Origin: UBA4408 sp002389785
GTDB taxonomy: Bacteria > Bacteroidota > Bacteroidia > UBA4408
Direction: 5' to 3'
Assembly: GCA_035438985.1 (NCBI GenBank)
Contig: DAORJK010000013.1
Location: forward strand, 1-64,000
DNA: 64,000 nucleotides
Shown: positions 17,100-26,095 of the stretch, piece after piece
Layout of the letters: the number at the start of each line of letters is the position of its first letter
How positions within the stretch are numbered: the first letter of the stretch is position 1
Program-made: the position numbers and the translations under genes
Notes under the pieces: generated by a model
Database searches by the model: none
The model's input: the letters and a program-made list of their open reading frames with translations, nothing else
Told to the model about the DNA's origin: nothing

Positions 17100-17861
17100 T
17101 CACTTTTTTAATCTTAGCTTTAAGTGATCCATCCTTTCTTTTACTATCTCGATAAGATCTGGCATGTCATATATTAATCTTCCTATCACATTAAGTTTGC
17201 CGTTTTTCTGAAGAAAAGATTTTATCGGGTCATTGGGTAATTCTTTTGAAACATAAAAATTATATTCATAGCCATCAATTAAAACACCAAGAATAATTCT
17301 CTTTTCATGTTTCTTCTCACGTGGGGAAAGAATAAAGCCATTTAATATTTCACCAGGAGAAGTCATTATAGATTGTATAATGCATGGAAATTCATCTTCA
17401 TTAAGCGGAGCTTCGTTATTAAGAGAAATTCTTAATTTTTCCTTGATCTCATCGCTATATTCTGGAGTAGCAATCGTTTGAGAAACCATTAGTCGCCATA
17501 GCAATGAGTCTAAGAATAGTTTCATAGAAGTATAGTCAAAACCCTCAAATTCATAAAGAAAAACTCGACCATTTTGTGTCATTGATGCATTTACAAGAAC
17601 CGTTTTCCCATTATTGTTTTTTCCATATAGATTTTCGTCTGCGTATTTTTCATACTTACTAAGTTTTGACTCACACTTTCCACACAATAAATATTCACGT
17701 TGTCCTTTTTGCTGAATCGAGCTTTTTGTTTCTTCACTTTCAATTTTGATTTCATAAAATCTTTTTGGGTCTTGATCATAAATTCCTGAGTACATAAATT
17801 CTGGAATTATATGTGATCTTCTTAATTCAGCTTCTTCTAGGCATAATTTACATGTCTGCAT
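17100..17861 (-). CDS. Cys/His zinc-binding protein, HNH-like
   Basis: 253 residues from the ATG at 17861; a longer frame starting at 17975 would overlap the divergent gene, and its added N-terminus has no motif. The protein starts MQTCKLCLEEAELRRSHIIP and has C-x2-C at 4-7, His at 17 and C-x2-C in LLCGKCESKL. This C-x2-C / SHIIPE / C-x2-C layout is typical of divergent HNH-like zinc proteins. The C-terminal half is unrecognised. It is divergent, 41 bp away, from a PD-(D/E)xK-like gene, so the pair may form one functional unit. Confidence 0.65.
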   Translation of the reverse strand: MQTCKLCLEEAELRRSHIIPEFMYSGIYDQDPKRFYEIKIESEETKSSIQQKGQREYLLCGKCESKLSKYEKYADENLYGKNNNGKTVLVNASMTQNGRVFLYEFEGFDYTSMKLFLDSLLWRLMVSQTIATPEYSDEIKEKLRISLNNEAPLNEDEFPCIIQSIMTSPGEILNGFILSPREKKHEKRIILGVLIDGYEYNFYVSKELPNDPIKSFLQKNGKLNVIGRLIYDMPDLIEIVKERMDHLKLRLKK

Positions 17862-17902
17862 TTTGTTAAATAATATATTTGTTCCAACAAATCTAATTAT
17901 TA

Positions 17903-18733
17903 ATGAGAGAGATATGTAATTTGTTCCAAGAACTATCAGCGAATATATGGAGAGGTATCTCCGAAAACAATGCAAATGGGAATGAGCTGAGTGAGGATGG
18001 AATTACCAAGAACACAATTGTAAGTTCCATACAGAGATACGTGAAGTCGACAAAAGATAGAAGAATATTTGCTCAAAAAGCTATTGACGAAAAAAGGCGA
18101 GGTGCGGATTTGGAAATTTATATTGAAATTGATCAAGATTCCTATTTGAGGTTTATTTTTCAGGCGAAAGTTCTAAAGCGAGATGGGAAATACAATGATG
18201 TTGCGCACAGAAACAGTAAATATGGGGAAATGCAGTGGGATTTATTACAAAAATATTCGAAAATAGCGGGCTGTCAAGCTTACTATTTGTTTTATAGCGG
18301 AGTTGCTGGCTTCAAACATTCTGGAACGGATTGCTTTGGAATCTATAATCAAGAGCAGTTAGGATGTGCAATTGCAAGAATTAGTCATGTGAAAAATTAC
18401 TGCAAAAGGAACAATGTTTCTAAAGTTCCCTTTACGGCTGCACTGCCTTTTAATATACCTTGGAGGGTATTACCTTGTTGCCACAAAGTACTTAAGTCAG
18501 ACGCACTAAACTTTGGACATCGTTTCTATTCAAGTGCTGATATAGATATGGACAGTTCCTTTGATGAAATTTTTGGCGAGCGGTCTTCTCAGTTAATTGG
18601 AGATCCAGAACTTGCTGAACCGGAAATACTAAATGATCGATTATTAGACTTGGGTTGGACACCAAGTGTTAGAATAGTAATTTCAATATCTGAAATAGAG
18701 AAAAAAGGACCAAGCTTTTTGGAATTGGCTTGA
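17903..18733 (+). CDS. DUF6615-like protein with PD-(D/E)xK-type nuclease motif
   Basis: 276 residues from the ATG at 17903. The N-terminal part (NELSEDGITKN, Glu31) is followed by EKRRGADLEIYIEI, where Asp69 is the candidate acidic residue, and by FIFQAKVL, where Gln87-Ala-Lys89 is the (D/E/Q)-x-K part. Next come a YYLFYSG strand and a GCAIARI helix. This 'GAD...QAK' layout is that of DUF6615-like proteins, which have a restriction-endonuclease-like fold. It may cut DNA or bind it without cutting. It is divergent from the zinc-binding gene at 17861. The C-terminal 80 residues are unrecognised. Confidence 0.65.
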   Translation: MREICNLFQELSANIWRGISENNANGNELSEDGITKNTIVSSIQRYVKSTKDRRIFAQKAIDEKRRGADLEIYIEIDQDSYLRFIFQAKVLKRDGKYNDVAHRNSKYGEMQWDLLQKYSKIAGCQAYYLFYSGVAGFKHSGTDCFGIYNQEQLGCAIARISHVKNYCKRNNVSKVPFTAALPFNIPWRVLPCCHKVLKSDALNFGHRFYSSADIDMDSSFDEIFGERSSQLIGDPELAEPEILNDRLLDLGWTPSVRIVISISEIEKKGPSFLELA

Positions 18734-18789
18734 TGGTTTTATCCAGCAATAATAACTTTGCAAGTTAATAGATTTCTTTTGAAGTCATA

Positions 18790-18993
18790 TTATTTTTTTA
18801 ATTGTGACTTGAAAATATTGATTGCTATTATTGACCCTATAAATGCGCCCAAGCAAGAAAACATCATATTCTCCAAATAAGAAAAATTACACAGTTCAGG
18901 AAAACTGATGTGAGTAAAATACTGGTATTTCTTCTGTAGGAAAAAATCAAACTGCCTCCGAATTAATTCCAAATAGGGATTCAAATCTTCCAT
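18790..18993 (-). CDS. Small protein with C-terminal membrane helix, 67 aa
   Basis: From the ATG at 18993, 1 bp after the stop of the LamG gene, the frame encodes MEDLNPYLELIRRQFDFFLQ and ends with a span (MMFSCLGAFIGSIIAINIF) and KSQLKK. A longer start at 19044 would overlap the LamG gene by 50 bp and is less likely. It could be a tail-anchored membrane protein read through from the LamG transcript. Function unknown. Confidence 0.4.
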   Translation of the reverse strand: MEDLNPYLELIRRQFDFFLQKKYQYFTHISFPELCNFSYLENMMFSCLGAFIGSIIAINIFKSQLKK

Positions 18994-18994
18994 T

Positions 18995-20008
18995 TTATTG
19001 TAAAACGATTTTTCTAATTTCAATTGTGTTTCCGCTGCCATCAATCAGGTGAACGAAGTAAATACCATTCCCAGTCCAAGAAGATAAATTCACAGTTTGA
19101 TTTTGTTGCGTGATTCCGGCTTGATAAACCACCTGGCTTAGCGAATTTTCAATCTTTAAAGTATATCCATTAAAATAGTTGAAATTTGAGCCATAATCTA
19201 TGACCAAATATGTGTTTGCAGGGTTAGGGTATATCTTGATCATATTCGAGTAAGATATAGGATTAAAGCCGGTAAAATTTGCATTTATGTATAGTGTATC
19301 GGTTACTGTGATGTTCTGGAAACATAATGCTTCGTTGTACAACGCAAGGACATTTCCATAGCTCAAGGCAGAATTATAAATTCTTATATCGTCAATTGTG
19401 CCTTGGAAAAATGTACTAAGTGGGTTAGACGCTGCTATCCTCAAATTATTTGTATTTGCTTGGATTGGCGAGGTTCCTACGAAGGAGGTATCAAACTGCC
19501 CATTTAAATAAAGTGCAACATTATTGTTTTTAAAAATCATTACCACATGATACCATTGGTTTAATTGTAATGTTTTATGAGAAGCACCTTGTCCTGGCAA
19601 AGTTCCAATACTTCCGCCAATGAAGCTATATCCGGTGGTATGAGCCGTAAGGAGATAACCGGAATTTGTGTTTCCAATGCCTTTGTCCAATAATCTTGTA
19701 CTTCCTGCTGTTGCTACATCCATTTCAAACCAAAGCGATATCGAAAGAGAATCTGTAAAATTTATTGTTGAATTGTTCGGAATTTCAATATAAGCATTGG
19801 TACCATTGAAATGATAAGCTGAATTTGCATTCCCAAAGCGATCCTGAACCAGCGTTGCACCATTATTTGTTCCGTTATGTCCGTTACCAGTTGCATCATT
19901 TGAATTACCAGAAAACGGATAATAAGCCGCCAGATTATTAGTTGGAATTTGGGCAATTGCATGAACTGCTAAACACATTGCCAGTGCTGAAGTCAAGATA
20001 GTTTTCAT
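18995..20008 (-). CDS. LamG/concanavalin-like secreted protein with T9SS sorting domain
   Basis: 337 residues. A signal peptide (MKTILTSALAMCLAVHAIAQ) precedes a LamG-like jelly-roll at about 28-220: LAAYYPFSGNSNDATGNGHN, YIEIPNN, ISLWFEM, WYHVVMIF, VALYLNG and GTIDDIRIYN are the usual landmarks. The C-terminus (about 255-337) is a T9SS type A sorting domain: IKIYPNPANTYLVIDY, then GIYFVHLIDGSGN and KIVLQ. It would be carried through the outer membrane and fixed to or released from the surface, where LamG domains bind sugars or proteins. It may be host-derived or island cargo. Confidence 0.9.
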   Translation of the reverse strand: MKTILTSALAMCLAVHAIAQIPTNNLAAYYPFSGNSNDATGNGHNGTNNGATLVQDRFGNANSAYHFNGTNAYIEIPNNSTINFTDSLSISLWFEMDVATAGSTRLLDKGIGNTNSGYLLTAHTTGYSFIGGSIGTLPGQGASHKTLQLNQWYHVVMIFKNNNVALYLNGQFDTSFVGTSPIQANTNNLRIAASNPLSTFFQGTIDDIRIYNSALSYGNVLALYNEALCFQNITVTDTLYINANFTGFNPISYSNMIKIYPNPANTYLVIDYGSNFNYFNGYTLKIENSLSQVVYQAGITQQNQTVNLSSWTGNGIYFVHLIDGSGNTIEIRKIVLQ

Positions 20009-20141
20009 AGTTTTTTGTTTTTGTCAAAAGTCAATTACAAAAGCCCTATGGAACTTATATCTGGGGTATAATTTATAATAGTTGAGAATAATTTATTTCA
20101 AACCGAAAAATTGTATTTTAGCCCTTAAATAAAAAACGGAT

Positions 20142-20507
20142 ATGGTACTGGGTCAAAAAATTAAAAAGCTTCGAGAATTAAAGAATTTCACGCAAGAACA
20201 CATTGCTGATGAGTTGGGACTTACTCAAGGTGCATACAGCAAAATTGAAACCGGCGAAACGGACGTGCCTTATACTCGACTTGAGCAAATAGCAAAAATT
20301 CTTGGAATACGCCCGGAAGATATAATTGCATTCAACGAGCATATGGTTTTTAACGTGATGCACAATCAAACCGGCAACGGTTTGGTCATTCATAATCAGA
20401 TCTCACAAAGCGAAAAGAAATTATATGAAGATATTATTGAAGGGTTGAAAAAGGAAGTAGAACATTTGAAATCTGTTCTTGATAAATTGCTCCTTTCCGA
20501 AAAATAA
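20142..20507 (+). CDS. XRE-family HTH regulator with coiled-coil tail
   Basis: 121 residues. Residues 5-60 form a cro/C1-type HTH: LRELKNFTQEHIADELGLTQ, then GAYSKIETGETDVP and LEQIAKILGI. The C-terminus (about 90-121) is a helical segment, EKKLYEDIIEGLKKEVEHLK, likely a dimerisation coil. It is divergent from the LamG gene across 133 bp and followed by a 103-aa gene after a 70-bp gap. Its target is unknown; no clear palindrome was seen upstream. Confidence 0.9.
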   Translation: MVLGQKIKKLRELKNFTQEHIADELGLTQGAYSKIETGETDVPYTRLEQIAKILGIRPEDIIAFNEHMVFNVMHNQTGNGLVIHNQISQSEKKLYEDIIEGLKKEVEHLKSVLDKLLLSEK

Positions 20508-20577
20508 GACATCGCAATCTTTTTCCTTTCATTAAAATAAAACATAATAAATAGTTATTTTTTTTCAACTATTTATT

Positions 20578-20889
20578 ATGGTGGTTAGTAATTTTTCTCA
20601 ATCTGTTTCTAAGATCCATGAATATATAGATAAATATTATCATGGAGATATCTCAATAAAATCTAAGCTCAAAATCAAAGATTTAAGCGACAGAGATTGT
20701 ATTATATATATCAAAAATAATATTGAAGCTTTAAGAAAGGAACAGGCAGAACCATTAGGTTATGCTGTTGTTACTTTGGAAATGTTGACTGCCGGAAAAT
20801 TGATTATTTTAAGGAATAATAAATTAAAAAGGGGTTATTTAGATTTTGATCCTCACTGTGCCCTTGATAGAATTATTAAAAATACTTGA
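20578..20889 (+). CDS. Small protein of unknown function, 103 aa
   Basis: 103 residues, ATG at 20578. It is hydrophilic and helical: SKIHEYIDKYYHGDISIKSK, DLSDRDCIIYIKNN, then AVVTLEMLTAGKLIILRNN. No motif was recognised. Its 3' end overlaps the 3' end of the convergent NTase-like gene by 51 bp, which is tight, so one of the two ends may differ from what is called here. Confidence 0.55.
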   Translation: MVVSNFSQSVSKIHEYIDKYYHGDISIKSKLKIKDLSDRDCIIYIKNNIEALRKEQAEPLGYAVVTLEMLTAGKLIILRNNKLKRGYLDFDPHCALDRIIKNT

Positions 20890-21285
20890 TACCGTGGTAT
20901 TATTCTGCATGATCCTCTTATAGTCCCCAACAGTCATAAAACATACAATTTGTATATTAAATACTTCTTGAGAATTCTTGCTTAGATAGTCAAAAACTCC
21001 AATTGAAGACAATATTTGATAATCAACTAAAGTGAAAATCATAATTATATCAATATCTCCAGGATCTTTATGGTTTCGTACAAGGCTTCCACCAATAACC
21101 ATATGAAATGTATCTTCGATTCCGTGCTTTTTTATGAAAGCAATAAAATCTAATAATTCACACCATCTTCTTTGTCTAAATTCTCTCTTTTCCATTTTAA
21201 TAATAAACGTTTTATAAAAATGATTTAAAGACATTTTATGAACCCGAACTGGAATTAGGAAACCTTCCTCATTAAATTCTATCAT
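20839..21285 (-). CDS. Nucleotidyltransferase-like protein (DUF6932-like)
   Basis: 148 residues. The opening IEFNEEGFLIP is typical of DUF6932-type proteins. A minimal nucleotidyltransferase core follows: GGSLV at 65-69 and DPGDIDIIM at 74-82, with Asp77 and Asp79 as the metal pair (GS-x-n-DxD). Such proteins move a nucleotide to a protein or RNA target and are common in toxin-antitoxin and abortive-infection loci (MNT/AbiEii type). No HEPN or AbiE partner lies next to it. The 3' end overlaps the convergent 103-aa gene. Confidence 0.65.
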   Translation of the reverse strand: MIEFNEEGFLIPVRVHKMSLNHFYKTFIIKMEKREFRQRRWCELLDFIAFIKKHGIEDTFHMVIGGSLVRNHKDPGDIDIIMIFTLVDYQILSSIGVFDYLSKNSQEVFNIQIVCFMTVGDYKRIMQNNTTVSSIFNNSIKGTVRIKI

Positions 21286-21310
21286 TGCAATGGATTTAAA
21301 GGGTAAAAGC

Positions 21311-22153
21311 CTAATCTATTCTACCAGTATTTGTATTGACAGCGTGCCATTTTACATCATTGTAGCCGTAATGAAAATCAGTAATAAGTTTCCACCATCT
21401 AACAACAAAAAACAGCGTCATTATTGCAGGGGGCGAGTAGAAAATGAACTTCCATCCTATCGCAAACTTTGAAGGATCTGATAAATTTATATTTAGCCCA
21501 TATTTAACAAGTAAGTACATTAATAGTACAAAGATACCTGATCCTATTGTAAGGATATAGAAGATACCGTCATAGTCTCTTTGTGCGGTAAAGAATTTCT
21601 CTGTAGATGTAAAAAAGAGGTTCACTTTAGTATTTTTCTCTTCTTTTAATCTGTAATCAAATGAGTATTCTAATCTATCCTCTTCAAATGTTAGACTTTC
21701 AAAGATGACACTAATACGAATATAATCCTTGGGTTCCAGGTCTCTAAATTTGACTTCGATTTCTTCGTCATGAAGTTCGGTTTTACATTCGGTAAACTCA
21801 TTTGAAATGGATAGTTTTGTTTTTATAATTTTTGATTTCTTCAGCTTAATACGGGGTATGACATGGAATTTTGAAGAGTTTAAAGTTTCAGTTCCAGTAT
21901 TTTGTATAGCAAGATCAAGTTTATATAACTTGTCAATACTTTGTTCATAGAGCTGTCTTCTTACTTCAGCATCTAATTCCTCGGCATTATAAGGTGCATC
22001 AAAAAGCACTACTCGTTTAATTCCAATGTCGTATTTTGGATCATCAAACCTTTTCTTTGCCCAATGAAGAAATCCAGCAAAAAGAGGAATAAAACCCATA
22101 AAAAAATCAACATTAACAGAATAATCAAGATGGTTAAATATTGGAGTAGACAT
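21311..22153 (-). CDS. Membrane protein with two C-terminal spans
   Basis: 280 residues. A hydrophobic N-terminus (VDFFMGFIPLFAGFLHWAKK, possible span) is followed by a soluble beta-rich domain of about 150 residues. Two membrane spans lie near the C-terminus, IFYILTIGSGIFVLLMYLLV and FIFYSPPAIMTLFFVVRWW. No catalytic motif was recognised. It could be the membrane part of a defence or stress unit. The XRE gene at 22212 lies 58 bp upstream on the same strand and may control it. Confidence 0.7.
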   Translation of the reverse strand: MSTPIFNHLDYSVNVDFFMGFIPLFAGFLHWAKKRFDDPKYDIGIKRVVLFDAPYNAEELDAEVRRQLYEQSIDKLYKLDLAIQNTGTETLNSSKFHVIPRIKLKKSKIIKTKLSISNEFTECKTELHDEEIEVKFRDLEPKDYIRISVIFESLTFEEDRLEYSFDYRLKEEKNTKVNLFFTSTEKFFTAQRDYDGIFYILTIGSGIFVLLMYLLVKYGLNINLSDPSKFAIGWKFIFYSPPAIMTLFFVVRWWKLITDFHYGYNDVKWHAVNTNTGRID

Positions 22154-22211
22154 ATTTATCTCACTTCATAGTGGCTAACAAATTTAATTCAAAATCTAAA
22201 GAAGATAAACC

Positions 22212-22436
22212 TTACGGGTTTTCTATATTCACCAACTCACCAATTGAAACATTAAGAGCATTTGCTACTCTTCGAAGCATAGTAATTTTAGGATTTACTA
22301 TTCCACTTTCGAGACGTGTAATCTGACTGTGAAGTGTTCCCATCTTTTCAGCCATGGCAACCTGAGTCATTCCTCTCTTCATTCTTAAATCTAAAATTTT
22401 TTGACTTAAAAGTTTTAAGTATTCATTCTCATCCAT
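22212..22436 (-). CDS. Small XRE-family HTH regulator
   Basis: 74 residues made up almost wholly of a cro/C1-type HTH (about 11-66): ILDLRMKRGMTQVAMAEKMG, TLHSQITRLESGI and MLRRVANALNVSIGEL. It lies upstream of the membrane protein gene on the same strand. It may be a repressor of that gene, or an antitoxin. No partner toxin was recognised. Confidence 0.85.
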   Translation of the reverse strand: MDENEYLKLLSQKILDLRMKRGMTQVAMAEKMGTLHSQITRLESGIVNPKITMLRRVANALNVSIGELVNIENP

Positions 22437-22663
22437 AATTTTAAAGTATTGAATATCAGTAGGTTTAAAAATAAAATGATACCTGAGCGTAACATTTTAA
22501 AACCGCTTGCGTATAATCTTCAAAAATGGTAAAAATTTGTCATTTTAAATAGTCCTCCTCAGTACCACTCATTACCCCGCACAGGTAAATGGGTTTTCAT
22601 AAAAGTTTTATTCAAGTATTAATCGTCTGGATACGCAACTGTCCGGACCTAAACTATGGACTA

Positions 22664-23911
22664 ATGAAAACAAATGTAAAAATGAATTGTACCAATTGCG
22701 GAACGCAGATTGACGTAGACAGCTTGCTGGTAAGTCAGTTTGAAGAATCGATCCGTGAGGAATTAAAATCTGAGTTGCTCAAACGTGAAGAGCAATTAAA
22801 GAAAGATCAAAAGAAAATTCAGTTGCTTCAAAATGATCTTGACAAAAAGAATGAATCACTTGATGAATCTGTCAGTGCTCAGGTTAAGATCCAGTTACAG
22901 AAAAAGGAAGAGGCTCTAAAGAAGGCAATCAGAAAAGAAATTGACGAAGAGCGAAATGTACAACTCGATGAGCTTAAAAAGGAATTATTGAATAAGTCAT
23001 CGAAGCTGAAAGAACTAAATGCTACAAAGGCTCAGTTAGAAATTCTAAAACGTGAAATTGAAGAAAAGGAAACTGAGATTACCTTAAAGAAAGAAAAGGA
23101 ATTCACAAAGAGACTGGACGAAGCTCGGCAAACAATTAAACAGCAAGCACAAGAAGAGTCATTCCTGAAATTGAAGGAACGTGAAAAGCTAATTGAAGAT
23201 CTCAAAATAAAATTGCAGGAAGCGCAGCGGAAAGCCGATCAAGGCTCGATGCAACTGCAAGGCGAGATTCAGGAATTGGAAATTATCGAGCTTTTAAAAG
23301 AGGCACATCCTGTCGATGATATATCTCAATCGAAGAAAGGAGCTAACGCTGCGGATATCCTACAAGTTGTAAAAACACAGAACGGTGCCGTCTGCGGAAA
23401 AATTTACTATGAAAGTAAGCGCACGAAAACATGGTCAAATTCCTGGATTCCTAAATTTAAAGAGGATGCTCTTCGTGAAAAAGCCGATATTCTTGTGTTG
23501 GTCACTGATGCTCTTCCCAAAGATATCAAGCGATATGGAATTATCGATGGCGTCTGGATATGCGGGTTCAATGATGTTTCGGAATTATCACTTGTTCTTC
23601 GCTATGGATTACTCAAACTCCAGACGATAGCAATTATCCAACATGGTAAAGAGACCAAGATGGAAATGTTATATAAATATCTTACAAGTGAACAATTTAA
23701 AGCAGTTTTCGAATCCATATTAAAAGGATTTAAAACACTACAGGATTCACACCAAAGTGAAAAATTAAAAATGATGCGCATGTGGAAAGAGCGTGAAAAA
23801 ACGCTTGAGCAGGTGCTGGCAAACTCCGTTGACTTTTATGGAGTAATCAAGGGAATAGCGGGAGCAGACATCCTTGAAATCAAAATGCTTGACCCAAACC
23901 AGGTAGATTAA
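22664..23911 (+). CDS. DUF2130-family protein
   Basis: About 415 residues from the ATG at 22664; the frame extends upstream to 22589, but that part has no motif, and an ATG at 22682 is also possible. It starts with a Zn ribbon half (MNCTNCGTQID), then a long coiled coil (about 25-200), then the DUF2130 core: LEIIELLKEAHPVDDISQSK, KGANAADILQVV, YYESKRTKTWSNSWIPK, ADILVLVTDALPKDI and GVWICGF. The core has restriction-nuclease-like features, and the gene is widespread in Bacteroidota. Function is not established. It is followed by a hairpin terminator. Confidence 0.85.
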   Translation: MKTNVKMNCTNCGTQIDVDSLLVSQFEESIREELKSELLKREEQLKKDQKKIQLLQNDLDKKNESLDESVSAQVKIQLQKKEEALKKAIRKEIDEERNVQLDELKKELLNKSSKLKELNATKAQLEILKREIEEKETEITLKKEKEFTKRLDEARQTIKQQAQEESFLKLKEREKLIEDLKIKLQEAQRKADQGSMQLQGEIQELEIIELLKEAHPVDDISQSKKGANAADILQVVKTQNGAVCGKIYYESKRTKTWSNSWIPKFKEDALREKADILVLVTDALPKDIKRYGIIDGVWICGFNDVSELSLVLRYGLLKLQTIAIIQHGKETKMEMLYKYLTSEQFKAVFESILKGFKTLQDSHQSEKLKMMRMWKEREKTLEQVLANSVDFYGVIKGIAGADILEIKMLDPNQVD

Positions 23912-24048
23912 TTAAATCATTTACTGACCAATTTTCAAGTGGCTTGTAAAGGCCAATGGAATTCTTGCGTTCAGTAAACTGGTGTGCAAACGATGATGGT
24001 TGTTGTTGCCAACTATCTCAAATCAATTTACTTATCGCAGAATTTCAT

Positions 24049-24091
24049 GAGATGAAGGAGCTCGTGGAGGGGCTCCTTTCATCTCCTTGTT
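24049..24091 (+). terminator. Hairpin terminator after the DUF2130 gene
   Basis: GAGATGAAGGAG at 24049-24060 pairs with the segment ending in CTCCTTTCATCTC at about 24083, with one bulge and a GC-rich base, followed by TTGTTTTCTT. Confidence 0.6.
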
Positions 24092-24121
24092 TTCTTAATT
24101 ATTAACCATTAAAAAATAGAA

Positions 24122-24319
24122 ATGATGAGAACAACAATTACTACAAATAATAATACTACAAATTATAAAAGAAGAGCGGCTATTCAATTTGAAATGCGCA
24201 AATTATTTCAAGATGTCTACCCAAATCGGAAGGAATCTGAAAAGGCTTTGCGTGAAGCAATGTCTGCTTTCACATCTGTGAAACGAGATTTATTATTTCG
24301 AAGACTCTTTGAAGAATAG
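24122..24319 (+). CDS. Small basic protein, 65 aa
   Basis: From ATG ATG at 24122. The N-terminus is Thr/Asn-rich (TTITTNNNTTNYKRR), followed by a helical part, IQFEMRKLFQDVYPNRKESE and AMSAFTSVKRDLLFRRLFEE. It is too short to classify. It lies between a terminator and the inverted repeat at 24334, next to the insertion sequence. Function unknown. Confidence 0.4.
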   Translation: MMRTTITTNNNTTNYKRRAAIQFEMRKLFQDVYPNRKESEKALREAMSAFTSVKRDLLFRRLFEE

Positions 24320-24333
24320 TCAAATAAATTTTG

Positions 24334-24399
24334 AAAATCATGTAAGATTTTACCCCCCTATTTCGTAAAATATAAGTGGGGTAAATCTTATGCGATTTT
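24334..24399. repeat. Imperfect inverted repeat upstream of the IS1380 transposase
   Basis: Arms 24334-24356 and 24378-24399 match in inverted orientation over about 22 bp with a few mismatches, ending in ACCCC / GGGGT around a 21-bp centre. It may be the transcription terminator of the 65-aa gene or part of the insertion sequence end. A matching arm near 26100-26250 was not found. Confidence 0.5.
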
Positions 24400-24559
24400 T
24401 TGAAGATTAGGAATGTGGAAAACCTGTTTGTAACATTTCCAAAAAGCCTGAAACCCTTGGTAATATTCCACCTTTCGCATACGTATAATACTTAATGTCT
24501 CAACGGATTTTAAATACTGAATTGAACTCAACCAGCAATACATTATAAAGATATAAGTC

Positions 24560-26095
24560 GTGAAAATTTCAAGGTCAGATAGGAAGATTGGCAAGTATGG
24601 CGGACTTGCTCCGATTCATAAACGAATCGAGCAATGCCATATTCGCGAACTTATTCGTTCTGTTCTTGGAGAACGAGTTAAACAAGCCGAATATGGATTT
24701 GATGATACAATTTTAGGTTGGGGATTAAGTGCATTTTGTGGTGGAAAGCATCTTAATTATATAACGAAAATTGCTGATGAGTTGCAAATGCACAGAGGAA
24801 TTAAAATTCCCAGTCACGATACCTTAGGAAGAAGTTTTAAAAAATTGGCAGTGCCTAATAAACGTGTCAGAGTTGTTCAGAACGATGGTTTGAGTTTTAC
24901 CTACCATAATGACAACCCTCTTATGAATAGTCTCTTGTTTCGGATAACTAAAGCTATTGGGGCTCTGCAAGAAAATGTTTCCTATACATTGGACGTTGAT
25001 CAAACATTTGTAAGTACAGAGTGTCGAGGTGCATTTTTCCCCACAAAGGAAGAGGAGGAGAAGTTTGATAATGAAAATGCATTGCGAAAAAATCTACCAA
25101 TTCTCAATTTAGATAAATTTCCGGATGTTAACCTTAAGAAAATTCCCAAGGAGAGAAGCGGAAAAATAGGATTTGCTCCTATGGTGGCTCTAATCGGGGC
25201 TTTACCGGTCAATATAAGTTTAAGAAGTGGGAATGCAATGGCCAATTTTAGAATGCATGATTTTGTAAAAGATACCCTCGCCCTTGCTAAAGAATCCAAC
25301 ATTAAAATTGGAAGATTCATAAGTGATGCAGCAGGATACTTATATAATACACTTGAATTTCTTCATAACCAAGAAATAAAGTTTCTTGTACGGTATACTT
25401 ACAAAAAAACTAACAAGGAATTCGCAAGGACTTTTAAAGCTTGTAATAACTGGAGAAAAACTCGAATTAAAACAACAACGCAAACAATTGAATGCGAAGT
25501 AGGTGATGTACCATATAAAATGTGGGATGACCCCCAAATTAAAAGAGCATATCCGTCTCCAACTTATAGAGTTGTCTTTGCAAGAAAACCGACTGAAGAA
25601 ACTTTAAAAAGGATTGCACCGAAGGATTATGAAACTAAAGCTTCCGAAAAAGAAATGCAGGATCCATTCAAACGCCGCCAACTTTTGGAACAACCAGGAA
25701 ACCCCAATGCAGAATCATGGACCGAAATTGATGGATATAGATACAGCTTCATTATAACTAATGATTTTGAAAAATCAAGTGAAGACTTGATAATGGAATA
25801 CAATAAAAGGGGGAACGCAGAACGACAATTTTCGCATATGAAAAAAGACTTCGCCTGGAAGTATCCACCCTTTATGAAGATGGATGCCAATACAGTCTTT
25901 TTAATTGTTGCTGCAATTAGCAATAATATTTTGAGAGGCACCAGAAATTGGTTAAAGAAACAGATACCTGAAATAGATTTGAAGGCCACCCTTGATGAAT
26001 TCATTAACAAATTCATAAGAATAGCTTTTGAGGTAATTGATGAAAATTATTACTTTTTTAATACCAAATATGCATTTGAAAAAATAAAATTCTAA
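24560..26095 (+). mobile_element. IS1380-family transposase (DDE)
   Basis: 511 residues with a GTG start at 24560. The DDE triad is visible: Asp147 (or Asp145) in LDVDQTFVSTE, Asp256 in FISDAAGYLYN and Glu421 in YNKRGNAERQFSHMKKDF, the 'Y-x2-R-x3-E-x6-K' signature. The N-terminus (GLAPIHKRIE, then HDTLGRSFKKL) is the usual IS1380 layout. It is full length and shows no frameshift, so it may be active. The exact element ends and target duplication could not be set by eye; the flanking non-coding DNA is about 240 bp on the left and up to 460 bp on the right. Confidence 0.9.

Noticed and set aside
24388..24594. 68-aa minus-strand frame in front of the transposase
   Set aside because: It overlaps the start of the transposase and has no motif; likely chance.
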